Assembly: GCF_027484705.1 (NCBI RefSeq)
Contig: NZ_JAIXSL010000017.1
Coordinates: forward strand, 85,770-149,769
Direction: 5' to 3'
Length of the DNA: 64,000 bases
Origin: Flavobacterium sp.
GTDB lineage: Bacteria; Bacteroidota; Bacteroidia; Flavobacteriales; Flavobacteriaceae
Made by a program: the position numbers and the translations under genes. The notes beneath the pieces are model-generated. The model was given only the letters and a program-made list of their open reading frames with translations, did not search any database and was not told the DNA's origin. Below, one piece after another: positions 49,496 to 62,000 of the stretch; the stretch's first letter is position 1, and every line of letters starts with the position of its first letter.

Positions 49496-52400
49496 GTGAA
49501 AAAAAAATTACCCGCTATTTATTGGAAGTCCTATTTTGTATTTAGCTTTTTGTTTTTTACAGTCATTTCAAACGCGCAAATCACTTCATGGACTTATGAG
49601 CCTTTGCTCGGAACCGTCGCTAATCCGACTTCAAATATAGGATCTGGAACTTCATCAGTAATCAATTTAGGAGGCGGAACGGTTACTCCCGGAACCGCAA
49701 CAGGAATGGCCGGAACCGGATGCGGAACGCAAAGCGGCGTAACGGCTTGGGCCTTAAACCCTTTTGATTCCGGAACACCTAACGAATCGAATGGCGTACA
49801 ATTTAATAGCAGTACAGCAGGTTATCAGAATATTTCATTCACTTGGGACCAACGATGGTCTAATACGGCCGCGAATACGGTTCGATTGCAATATACTACT
49901 GATGGGGCTACTTGGGTTTCTTTCAATATGACGGCGGGCAACACCACTTTTTGTAATGGCAGCATCAACGCTAACGGCTGTTTTGAATCCAACACTACTG
50001 GGGATGAATTTCGTAGAACCACAGTTAATTTTAGTGCTATACCAGCAGTGAATAACAATCCTAATTTTGGAGTTCGTCTTTTAGCTTCTTATTACCAATC
50101 GTCCGGTCAGTTCAGACAAGTTTCTACACCTGCTTTGGTAGCCAATCCGCTCGGAACCTGGCGTTTTGATAATGTGAGTTTTACAGGAGCCTTATTGCCC
50201 GGACCAACAGCGTCTGTGATTACGGGAACGGCGAGCATTTGTATTGGAAATTCAAGCAATTTAAGAGTAAACATAACGGGAGGAACCGGACCATTCACGG
50301 TAGTTTACACGGATGGAACGACAAATTTCACAGTGAATAATTACACCAGTGGCACCAATATATCGATTACTCCTGCACTTACAAAAACCTACACGATTGT
50401 CTCCGTAACCAACGCTAATGGTGCCGCCGGAACAGGAAATAGCGGTGCCGCTGTAGTCACCGTCAAATCAAATGCAGCTACTGTAACAGCCGCCAATATT
50501 TCGACTTGTACGGTCGGTGCTTTTACCATGACTGGAGGTACTGCCGTTCCCGCAACTGGAAGCGGAGTTTACAGTACCGGTGCGACTTGGAGCGGAGGAA
50601 CGACCACTTTTACCTACATTTGGACGGATGCTAGCGGTTGCCCGAAATCAAGTCCTACCTATACTTTTACAAGGAATGTAGCTCCTGTGATTACTACACA
50701 ACCGTTGCCTTCAGGTACTCAGACCGTTTGTCAGGGCGATCCTTTCACGGCATTAACAGTCGCAGTATCAGGAACGCCATTGTCTTATCAGTGGTATAGA
50801 AACGGTTCGAATTCTACTACTGGAGGAACTGCATTAACCGGAGCGCTCTATGCGGCTGAAGTGGCCAATGGTTCTAAAACCGCAACATTTACCCCGCTTT
50901 CTACTACTGTAGGCACTTACTATTATTATGTGATTATTTCCAATACCTGTTCAAGTGTAAAAAGCGGTCCAACGGCTGTTGGTCCTTTTATTGTGCAACC
51001 AGCGGCAGTCGGCGGAACTGCTTCGAGTGACCAATCGATATGTATTGGTTCACCTTCAGATTTAACCGTAACCGGATATACCAATACTGTGACCAAATGG
51101 CAATACGCCACTGATTTTGCTTTTACGACACCTATTGATATTCCTGCTAGTGCGACCGCCACTTTAACTGCTGCTCAGATGGGCGTGGTGACCACAACAA
51201 AATATTACCGCGCGGTGATTGCCAACGGAACTTGTAATGCATACAGTAATGTAGTAACCATCACACGTAATGCGACCACCTGGAATGGATCAGCTTGGTC
51301 TAACGGAACACCAACGATTAATTCTGCTGTGATTTTTAACGGCAATTATAATTCAACAGGCGATTTATCGGCTTGTTCGGTTCAGATTGATTCGGGAAAC
51401 ATTGTGTTTGGCAATGCCGTGACCCAACCCAGTCATAATCTAATTATTCAAAATGGCTTGACCATTAATGCAGGTACTTTGACTTTTGAAAACAACGCCA
51501 GTCTGGTGCAAGTGAACAATGTGACCAACTTCGGAAGCATCAACTATAAAAGATCGAGCACTGCGATGCGTAAATATGATTATACTTACTGGTCTTCGCC
51601 TGTAGACTATCAGATACTAGCTAATTTTTCGCCATCGACTTTGTCGGATAAATATTTTTGGTTTGACACGGTGCAATACAATTGGAGTGCTGTGGCGGCT
51701 CCGGCCATAACCCCGATGGACATCGGAAAAGGATACATCATCCGCGCCCCGCAATATTTTGATCCGGTTGCGACGGCGATATTTGACGGTGTTTTTATAG
51801 GAATTCCCAACAATGGAGATTATTCCGTACCTATTGTAAAAACGGGAATCAATGATTTAAACTGTATCGGAAATCCGTACCCGAGTGCTATTAGTGCGAA
51901 GAAATTTATCGAAGGAAATACTGCAGCTTTTGGAGCTTCGCCAGGAACGACGCTATATTTCTGGACACACAATACGCCAATCACCGCAAACCTTTACACT
52001 TTTAATGATTACGCCACTTATAATTTTTCTGGCGGAACAGGCGTTGGAAATCCGGCACCGGGCATTAACACCAATTCGCCGAGCGGAATGATCGCAGCGG
52101 GTCAGTCGTTTATGGTCAAAGGTGTTGTTGAAGGAACAACCACAGCAACATTTACCAATGCGATGCGCGAAATCGGAAATAATACACAATTTTTCAGAAC
52201 CAGTGCCTCGAATGATCTTGAACGAAATCGGGTTTGGCTGGATTTGAAAAACGACCAAGGCGCTTACAAACAGATTCTAGTCGGGTACATTGAAAATGCA
52301 ACCAATGGTTTTGATAACGGATTTGATGGTGAAATTTTGGAAGCCGGAAATGCGGTGAATTTTTATTCGATATTAAATGATAAAAAATTAACCATACAAG

Positions 52401-52894
52401 GAAGGAGTTTAGATTTTAATGCAGAAGATCAAATTTTGTTGGGTTTCAAAACTACGATGGCGGATCATTTTGAAATCAACCTTTCCGATTTAGATGGATT
52501 TTTTGAGAATCAGGAAGTTTATCTCGAAGATACTTTGCTAAACGTCATTCATAACTTAAAGGAAAGTCCATACACTTTTACCACGGAAGCGGGCATTTTT
52601 GATACGCGTTTTGTATTGCGATTTTCAAATCCGAGTTTGGGAATTTCCGGATCGGTTTTCAATTCAAATTCGATCAATATTTATAAAAATAAAGCCCAAC
52701 AAATCGTCCTCAATTCTAGTGTTAAGAAAATGAAAAATGTTCGGATTTTTGACTTGCTTGGAAGGCTGTTATACGAAGAAAAGAATGTAAATTCTAATCA
52801 GGTGTTGTTAGAAAACAACTTCTCAAATACTACTTTGCTTATATCAATTGAATTAACTGATAGTCAAATAATTAGTAGGAAATATAGTAATTAA
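49496..52894 (+). CDS. Secreted multidomain protein with C-terminal T9SS-type sorting region
   Basis: The 1,132-residue protein uses a GTG start and has a signal peptide ending VISNAQ. An N-terminal jelly-roll-like domain (about 25-245) comes first, then Ig-like/PKD-like strand domains (VVYTDGTTNFTVNNYTSG; GTQTVCQGDPFTALTVAVSG). A region near 600-900 resembles other flavobacterial surface proteins. The C-terminus (SNSINIYKNKAQQIVLNSS; VRIFDLLGRLLYEEKN) fits the T9SS type C sorting domain. It should be secreted by the gliding-linked type IX system. Ligand unknown. Confidence 0.85.
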   Translation: MKKKLPAIYWKSYFVFSFLFFTVISNAQITSWTYEPLLGTVANPTSNIGSGTSSVINLGGGTVTPGTATGMAGTGCGTQSGVTAWALNPFDSGTPNESNGVQFNSSTAGYQNISFTWDQRWSNTAANTVRLQYTTDGATWVSFNMTAGNTTFCNGSINANGCFESNTTGDEFRRTTVNFSAIPAVNNNPNFGVRLLASYYQSSGQFRQVSTPALVANPLGTWRFDNVSFTGALLPGPTASVITGTASICIGNSSNLRVNITGGTGPFTVVYTDGTTNFTVNNYTSGTNISITPALTKTYTIVSVTNANGAAGTGNSGAAVVTVKSNAATVTAANISTCTVGAFTMTGGTAVPATGSGVYSTGATWSGGTTTFTYIWTDASGCPKSSPTYTFTRNVAPVITTQPLPSGTQTVCQGDPFTALTVAVSGTPLSYQWYRNGSNSTTGGTALTGALYAAEVANGSKTATFTPLSTTVGTYYYYVIISNTCSSVKSGPTAVGPFIVQPAAVGGTASSDQSICIGSPSDLTVTGYTNTVTKWQYATDFAFTTPIDIPASATATLTAAQMGVVTTTKYYRAVIANGTCNAYSNVVTITRNATTWNGSAWSNGTPTINSAVIFNGNYNSTGDLSACSVQIDSGNIVFGNAVTQPSHNLIIQNGLTINAGTLTFENNASLVQVNNVTNFGSINYKRSSTAMRKYDYTYWSSPVDYQILANFSPSTLSDKYFWFDTVQYNWSAVAAPAITPMDIGKGYIIRAPQYFDPVATAIFDGVFIGIPNNGDYSVPIVKTGINDLNCIGNPYPSAISAKKFIEGNTAAFGASPGTTLYFWTHNTPITANLYTFNDYATYNFSGGTGVGNPAPGINTNSPSGMIAAGQSFMVKGVVEGTTTATFTNAMREIGNNTQFFRTSASNDLERNRVWLDLKNDQGAYKQILVGYIENATNGFDNGFDGEILEAGNAVNFYSILNDKKLTIQGRSLDFNAEDQILLGFKTTMADHFEINLSDLDGFFENQEVYLEDTLLNVIHNLKESPYTFTTEAGIFDTRFVLRFSNPSLGISGSVFNSNSINIYKNKAQQIVLNSSVKKMKNVRIFDLLGRLLYEEKNVNSNQVLLENNFSNTTLLISIELTDSQIISRKYSN

Positions 52895-52950
52895 AATTGA
52901 GTATTACTATTGACTGTTTTCGTCAAAATAACCGACGAAACACCTAAAAA

Positions 52951-52974
52951 AAACGACCAAGTGATTGGTCGTTT
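52951..52974 (+). terminator. Intrinsic terminator
   Basis: AAACGACCAA (52951-52960) pairs perfectly with TTGGTCGTTT (52965-52974) over GTGA, followed by T. It separates the two large secreted-protein genes. Confidence 0.9.
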
Positions 52975-53066
52975 TTTGTTAACTTATTCATAACTTTTAC
53001 TTTAAAGCTTTCGGGAAGTTAGGGGATAATTTTACAGCACAAAACCCTTTAACTAATTATTAATTT

Positions 53067-56000
53067 ATGAAATCAATTTTACACCATTTGGTCAGTAGAT
53101 TGTCTTCGATGTTTCGGAAAAACGAAACGGAAGCGATCGCTGAAAACGGTTTGAGTTTTCACTCAAGATTGTTTGAAAAGAAGAGAAGTTGGGAAACATT
53201 TCTCGCTTCTTTTTTGTCCTTGTTTTTTGGATCTTTCCGGGAAACTAACTTTTCGCTTTTTGGCATCGTTCCAGTAAGCAAAATTAACCGCCTCAAAGTC
53301 AATTCACTGGCAGCTTTGTGCTTGGTAACACTCATGGGAATGAATGTTGTCAGCGCCCAAACGACGGTGTATTCGACTAATTTTGGTACGGCATCAACAA
53401 CCAACGTCGCTTCGATTACAGGTTGGTCTATTTCAGGTGCGCAATCTGCGAATTTAACTTTAGCAACAACCTCTAACAGTTCTACTTACACCAGCCCGAT
53501 TTCGTTTTCTGCGGGAGCGAATTTAGCCGATGGCTCGACGTCAAGTGTGGCCGGAACTGCGGTGGCTACTTTGGCCGGACAAGTGAATACGACAGGTTTG
53601 ACTAATATTGAAGTTGCCTTTGGGTACAGAGCTAGTTCTGCTAGTTATACTGCAACGGTAACTTTCGAATGGAGTGCCGATGGTACTACTTGGAATAACA
53701 TTCCAATTACCTTAACAAGAGATGGTTCTTGGAGAGCCATCAACGGAACCAGTTGGTTGACTTTACCTTCAGGTGCCCAAAATCAATCCAATTTAAGATT
53801 CAGATTTACCTTTGTAAGAGCCAACACTTCTGGAAATTTCAGAATAGATGACTTTACGGTTCGTGGTGCAGGAACGCCAGTAATTTCGACTACCGGAACA
53901 CTTGCAGCAGTCAATACAACATACGGTAGTGCTTCAGCTACACCAACGTCTTTTAATGTTTCCGGAACTACAATGAATGCCGGAATTTTAGTTACACCTC
54001 CGTCAGGATACGAAGTTTCATTAGCTTCAGGTTCCGGGTATGCTGCTACAGTTACTGTTGGAACATCAGGAACAATTGCTTCAACGCCAGTTTTTGTGCG
54101 TTTGAAATCAACTGCCACGGTAGCGGGTTCTCCTTATAGTGGTAATATTGTTTTATCGAGTTCTGGAGCTAGTTCAGTGAATGTGGCTACAGTTTCAAGT
54201 GCAGTTTCGCCTAAGGCTTTAACGATTACAGGAATTGCTGCCAACAACAAACTTTTTGACGGAAATACTGCTGCTACTTTAAGTGGAACTCCTTCTTTGG
54301 TTGGAGTCGTAAATAGCGATGTGGTCACTTTAGGAGGAACTCCTGTAGCTACTTTTGCTTCTAGTGCTGTGGGAACAGCGATTTCTGTTTCAGTGACAGG
54401 ATATACTATTAGCGGTGCTGGTGCAGGAAATTACACCTTGACACAACCTTCATTAACGGCGGATATCACTTCAACACCGGCTCCGGTGATTTCAAGTACT
54501 TTAACGGCTTCTGCTGTTTATGGTACACCGGCATCAACTTATACGATAACTGCAAGTGAATCACCAACGTCTTATAATGCTACAGGATTGCCTGCAGGAT
54601 TGTCTGTGAATACTTCAACAGGAGAAATCACAGGTACGCCAACTGCTGCGCCTGGTACTTTCAATGTAACTATTTCTGCAACAAACGCAGGAGGAACTGG
54701 AAGTGCTACTTTGGTTTATACCATTACGGCCAAAAACTTAACGGTTACTGGTGCTACGGTCACCAGTAAAACATATGACAGAACAACTACTGCAACGATT
54801 TCAGGATCTACTTTAGTAGGTGTTTTTGGCGCAGATGTAGTAAGCATTTCAACTACAGGTACTTTTGCTTCTGCTACAGCAGGAACAGGAATTTTAGTAA
54901 CTTCTACTCAAACTTTGGGTGGTGCTGCTGCGGGTAATTATACACTTACTTTGCCACTAGGTTTAACAGGGAATATCACACCTTTAGCTTTAACTATTGC
55001 AACACCAGTTGCTGCCAATAAAGTATTTGACGGAAATAACACAGCAACCATTACGGGAACATTGACAGGTGTTATTGCTCCGGATGTGGTGACACTTTCA
55101 TTAAGTGGAACTTTTGCATCTTCTGCAATTGGTTCGGGTATCGCTGTAACTTCTACTTCTACAATAAGTGGTGCGGATGCAGCGAATTATACTTTGACGC
55201 AACCAACAGGTTTAACGGCTAGTATTACTGAACCGACTATTTATGTGAATGCATTTACCGGTACCGCTGCTTGTCCTACGCAAGGAAATACAGCAACGGT
55301 AGCTTCTAATGCTACTGGTTCTGCTTTAACAAGAAGTACCATTACTTGTCAGTCTACGGCAAACGTATTCAACTCGACTACTTTGAATGTTACTGCGAGT
55401 GTTTCAAATACATCTTATATCGAATTTTCAGCTACGGCTGCTTCAGGATATGTATTGAATCTTGGCTCTATGTCTTTCTTCAGACAAGCGAGTAACTCAG
55501 CGCCAAACCAATTGGAAGTGCGTTACAGTACTGACGGATTTGCCACGTTTACGGCTTGGGGTGCTGCTCCAGTTACGCCAACTACAGGAACTGTTGCTAC
55601 TTGGGATTTCCCTAATTTTACCACTGCTGGTGGCGGTACTGTTACTTTTAGAATCTATCCTTACGGAACTCAAAGAGCGGATTTAACAGGTGCACCTTCT
55701 GCAACAGGAACTTTCAGATTGGATGACGTAACGATTTATGGAACGGTTACTGCACTTCCAGCAATTGCTACGACTGGTACTTTATCTGCTTTAACAACTA
55801 CTTACGGTACTGCTTCTTCTGAAACTTCTTTCAACGTTTCAGGAACGAATATGACAGCCGGTGTTTTAGTAACGCCTCCAGCGGGATATGAAGTGTCAAC
55901 AACTTCAGGTTCAGGTTTCGCTGCTACAGTTACTGTAGGTGCTGCCGGAACTATCACTTCAACTCCTGTTTATGTGCGTCTTGCCGCTACAACCGCTGTA

Positions 56001-59000
56001 GGTTCTTACGCTGGTAACATCGTTTTATCAAGCGCTGGAGCTACTTCAGTGAATGTGGCTACGGTTTCAAGTACTGTGACTCCAGCAAATATTCCAGTAA
56101 ACGGATTAACTGCTAACAACAAACCTTACGACGGAACTACTGCTGCTACTTTAAGCGGTACGCCTACTTTATCAGGAATTGTTCCTGGTGATGAGCCTAA
56201 CGTTATTTTGGGTGGAACTCCAGTGGCTAATTTTGCAACAGCTGCTGTTGGAACCGGTATTGCGGTAACCGTTACAGGATACACAATCTCAGGTTCAGCT
56301 TCTGGAAATTATACTTTGGTACAACCAACAGGATTGACTGCTGACATCACCGCTGTATCTTTCCCAACAATCACAAGTGCTTTAACGGCTTCGGCTACTT
56401 ATGGCGCTGCTACTTCATACACCATTACTGCTTCAGGAACTCCAGATTCTTATAATGCCACTGGCTTACCTGCAGGCTTAACAGTAAACACTGCAACTGG
56501 TGAAATTTCAGGAACACCAACGGTAGCGGGAACTTTCAACGTAACGATTTCTGCAACCAATGCAGGCGGAACAGGAAATGCTACTTTGGTTTATACCATT
56601 GCTCCAAAAGCACTTACGATTACTGGTGCCATTGCAGATTCAAAAGTGTATGACAGAACTACTACTGCTACCATTTCAGGTTCCACTTTAGTGGGAATTG
56701 TTGGAGCAGATGACGTAACGGTTTCTAATACAGGAACTTTTGATACGGCCAATGCAGGAACTGGTAAAGCAGTAACATCAACGCAAACTTTGAGTGGTGC
56801 GGATGCTTCTAAATATACCTTAACATTGCCAACAGGTTTAACCGCTGACATCACTCCAAAAGCATTGACGATTGGAAGTGCCGCCGCGCAAAACAAACCT
56901 TACGATACTACGAATGTTGCTACAATCACAGGAACATTAACTGGAGTCATTGCTCCGGATGCCGTGACGGTTAATTTAACAGGTACTTTCGCTTCCTCTG
57001 TTGTAGGAACTGGAATTGCTGTAACCTCTACATCAACATTAAGTGGAGCTGATGCAGCCAATTATTCCTTAGCACAACCAACAGGTTTGACGGCGAATAT
57101 TACTGCTGTTCCTACTTTTACTTATGGTAATTTAGTGGTGGCAAGAATTGGTACAGGTTCGGCTGCGTTGACCAATGCTGCAAATCCAGTATTCTTAAAT
57201 GAATATTCTACTACAGGTTCAGCTGGTATTACAGTAGCTTTACCTTCAACTACTGCCGGAAGTATCAATAGAATTCTCGAAAGCGGAACTTCAACTTCTG
57301 AAGCCCAATTGAATTTATCTACTGACGGCCAATATTTAACTATTGGTGGTTATGATGCTGTCGTAGGACAAGCTTCAGTAAACAGTACTGCAGGAATTCC
57401 AAGAGTTATCGCTCGTGTAAACAATGCAGGAACTATTGCTACAAGCGTTCTTACAAGTACCATTCACTCTTCAGGATTCAGATCGGTCGTAACTACTGAC
57501 GGATCTCGTTACTGGACGGCTGGAAATGGAGTAGGGGTTACCTCTTTACTTCACCAAGGCAATACCACGCCAATAGCACCTACTACAATTTCTGCAACGG
57601 TGACCAACTTAAGAACCGTGAATATTTTCAACAACCAATTGTATGTAAGTACAGGTTCTGGAACTCAAGGGATTTATAAAGTAGGTACTGGTGTGCCAAC
57701 AACTACAGGTCAAACCAGTGTCATCAATATTCCTCAAAACGGACTTTACGCATACCAAATGGTAAACCGCGGAGGTTCAAACTGGAACTGCTACGCGGTT
57801 GGTGATTCATCTGCGGGAATCTACAAATGGTCTTCTACAGACAATGGTGCCAACTGGACTGCCAGAGGTAGCGTTTCCAATGCGCTTCCAATCTACGGAA
57901 TCACAGCGGCTAACAACGGAACTAGTGTAGACTTATATTTCACTACAGTTTCAGCGGTTTTGAAATTAACGGATTCGGCAGCATTCAGTGCTAATCTTAC
58001 CGGAACACCTTCAACTGTTGTTACGGCTCCGACCAATACTGCTTTCAGAGGTATTGCTTTTGCTCCAATTTCAGCATCAGCTCCTTTAATTGCTACTACA
58101 GGTTCACCTGCTGCTGTAAACACAACTTACGGAACTGCTTCTGCGACACCGGGTACTTTTACAGTGTCAGGAAATAACTTAACTACTGATATTGTTTTAA
58201 CGGCTCCGGCTGGATTTGAAATTTCTAAAGACGGAAGTTCATACGCCACTACGCAAACGTTAACACAAACTTCAGGTGTTGTGGCTTCAACTACAATCTA
58301 TGTTCGTTTGGCTGCTACAACTTTGGCAGGAACATACTCAGGAAACATTACTTGCGTTTCTGCTCCGGCTTCTTCTGTAAATGTAGCGCTTGCTGCAAGC
58401 ACAGTAAGTCCTTTAGCTTTAACGACTACAGGCGCTGTTGCTAATAATAAAGTTTACAACAGAACAACCGCTGCTACTATTTCAGGTGCGACACTTTCTG
58501 CTACTGTAAATGGTGACATCATCACAATTTCTGGTGGAGGTTCATTCGCTGATTTTAATGTAGGAACTGCAAAACCAGTTACTGCTGCATTAACCTTAAG
58601 CGGAACTAATGCTTCAAGTTATACACTTACACAACCAACAGGTTTGACGGCGGATATCACTGCAAAAGATTTGACTATTGCGGGTGCTTCGGCTAACAAT
58701 AAAGTGTATGACGGAAATACAAGTGCTACACTTTCAGGAACTTTAACAGGCGTAATTGCTCCGGATGATGTGAGCTTGAATGCTAGTGCTTTCTTCGACA
58801 GTGCTGCTGCAGGAACGGCTATTCCGGTCACTTCAACTTCTACACTTTCGGGTGCTGATGTAGCTAATTACAACTTAGTAGAAGTAACAGGTTTAGTAGC
58901 TGACATCACGCCAAAACAATTAACTGTTGCAAGTGCTACAGCTCAAAACAAAGTTTTTGACGGAAATACAAACGCCATCATAACAGGAACATTAGTTGGA

Positions 59001-62000
59001 GTTGTTGCTCCCGATGATGTTACTTTTGTGGGTACAGGTACTTTCGCTACTGCAGCGGTGGGAACTGGTATTGCTGTAACTTCAACGTCTACGATTGTTG
59101 GAGATATTGCCAATTATACTTTATTACAACCAACAGGTTTAACAGCGAATATTACAGCTGCAACTTTGGTTCCTCAAACGATTACCTTCAATCCTTTAGC
59201 GGATGTGGTATACGGAAGTGGAACTTTCAACTTGACGGCTACTTCTGATTCAGGTTTAACTGTTAGCTACACAAGCTCTAACCCAAGTGTGGCTACTGTT
59301 CTTGGAAATGTTGTTACTGTTGTAGGCGTTGGTTCAACAACGATTACAGCTTCACAAGCTGGAGATTCCATTTATGATGCGGCTACTCCGGTAGACCAAA
59401 ACTTAAATGTAACGCCAAAAGCACTTACTGTTACTGCTACGGCTGATAACAAAGTGTATGACGGAACTTATAACGCTACCATCACAGGAACTTTAAACGG
59501 AGTTGTAGGTGCTGACGTAGTAACCTTCAACGGAATCGGTGGTTTTGATACGCTTGATGCTGGAACAGGAATCAATGTCACATCTTTTTCAACTTTAGGT
59601 GGTGCACAAGCTTCTAACTATACTTTAACACAACCAACAGGTTTAACAGCGAACATTACACCAAAAGACTTGACGGTCATTGGTGCTGCTGCTGCGAATA
59701 AAGTTTACGACGGAACTACTGCTGCAACCATCAATGGTTCTACATTACTTGGAATTGTTGGTTCAGACGACGTAACTGTTGTGGGAACCGGAACTTTTGC
59801 TACTAAAAATGTAGGAAACGGAATTGCTGTGACTGGTGCTTTAACTTTAGCCGGAACACAAGCCGCGAACTATACTTTATTGACGCAACCAACAGGATTG
59901 ACTGCGAACATTACTCCAAAAGCCTTAACCATTGGTGGTTTATTAGGTGGCAACAAAGTATATGACGGAACTACTGCTGCTACTTTAATCGGTACAGGTT
60001 CTTTAGTAGGTGTTGAAGGTGCTGATGTGGTAACACTTTCAGGAACTCCGGTGGCTGTATTTGCTACTGCTAGTGCCGGAACTGCAAAACCATTAACCAT
60101 CTCAGGATATACTATTTCGGGTGCTGATGCTACAAACTATACTTTAGCGCAACCAACCGGAATCGTGGCTGATATTACACCAGCTACTTTAACATTAACG
60201 GCAGTTTCTGCTTTAAACAAACCATTCGATGGTACTACTGCTGCTACGATTAATGGATTACTTTCAGGAATTATTTCTCCGGATGTTGTAACCTTAGTAG
60301 GAACGGGAGTTTTTGCTTCTTCAGCGATCGGAACTGGAATCGCAGTAACTTCAACCGCTACTTTGAGTGGCGCTGCTGCAGGAAATTATACTTTGACTCA
60401 GCCAACAGGTTTAACAGCTAACATTACTGCTGCGGCTACTGTTTTTGCTGTAGGTGATTTATCGATTATCGGTTTCCAATTGAATGCGCCTGACAGTTTT
60501 GCTTTCGCCACTTGGGTGGATATTACGGATGGAACTCTAGTTAAATTCACAGACAACGCTTTCTTATCAAACGCTTCTGCTAATTTAGCGAACAACGCAA
60601 GAGGAAGTGAAAACTTTATCATCTGGAAAAACAATACCGGTGCGGTTATTCCTGCTGGAACTGTGATTACCATTTCAGATAATACTTCTGCGGGAATCAC
60701 AAGTTTAGGAACCATTGTTTCTGGTAACTTAAGCGGATTGTCTGCTTCTGGTGATAACATCTTTGCTTACCAAGGACCAGCTACTTCTGGAGCTTTCCCT
60801 GATTTTGCATCGGTTGCTGCTACGACTACTTTCAACGGAACTGTATTGTTCGGATTGTACGCACAAGGAACCAACACTTTGGCCACCTGGCAAACTACCG
60901 GAGCTGGTGCCACTACCAGTTCATACCTTCCTGCTCAATTGTTGAGCGATCCTACAAGCAACATCGCTTTGGCGAGTAATGCTTCAAGAGGTCAGTATAT
61001 TGGGGCAAGAAACAACCAATTGACTTACAATGCATACAAAGCGCAAGTAACCAATCCAGCCAACTGGACTACTGCTGCCGGTGCCGGAACATTAACTTTA
61101 GATACTACGGTATTTACTTTGATGTCGCCTGCCGCTATTACTGCAACTGGAACACTTTCAGCTGTTGATACGGTTTATGGAACGGCTTCTGCCACACCAA
61201 CCACTTTCACAGTGTCAGGTGCTGATTTAGAAAATAATTTGGTATTGACTGCGCCAGCCGGATTTGAAATTTCTACTGATGGCATTGCTTATGCGACAAC
61301 GCAAACTTTAGTTCCATCAAGCGGTACTGTAGCTGCAACAACGATTTCTGTTCGTTTGGCTGCTACTACTGTTGCCGGAACTTATTCTGGAAACATCACT
61401 TGTGTTTCTTCACCAGCGGTAACTGTAAATGTTGCTACTGTAGCTAGTACAGTAAGTCCGTTAGCGATTACTACAACGGGTGCTGTTGCTAATAACAAAG
61501 TGTATGACAGAACAACTGCTGCTACGATTTCAGGAGCTACAGCTGTTGGCACTGTAAATGGCGATGTGATTACTGTTTCAGGCGGTGGTACTTTTGCTTC
61601 TGCCAATGCTGGAACTGCTATTGCTGTGACTGCTGCATTAACTTTAAGCGGAACAAACGCATCAAGTTATACACTAACACAACCAACAGGTTTGTCAGCG
61701 GATATTACTCCAAAAGCCTTGACGATTGGAAGTGCTGCGGCATCGAACAAAGTTTTTGATGGCAATACTGATGCTGTTATTACAGGAACATTGACAGGAG
61801 TAATTGCTCCGGATGTTGTTACCTTTAACGGAACCGGTACTTTTGCTTCATCAGCGGTTGGAACTGGAATCGCTGTTACATCAACTTCAACATTGACTGG
61901 AGCGGATGCTGCGAATTATTCGTTAACACAACCAACAGGTTTAACGGCTAACATTACAGCTGCGCCTTTATTGCCACAAACGATTACATTCAATGCTTTA

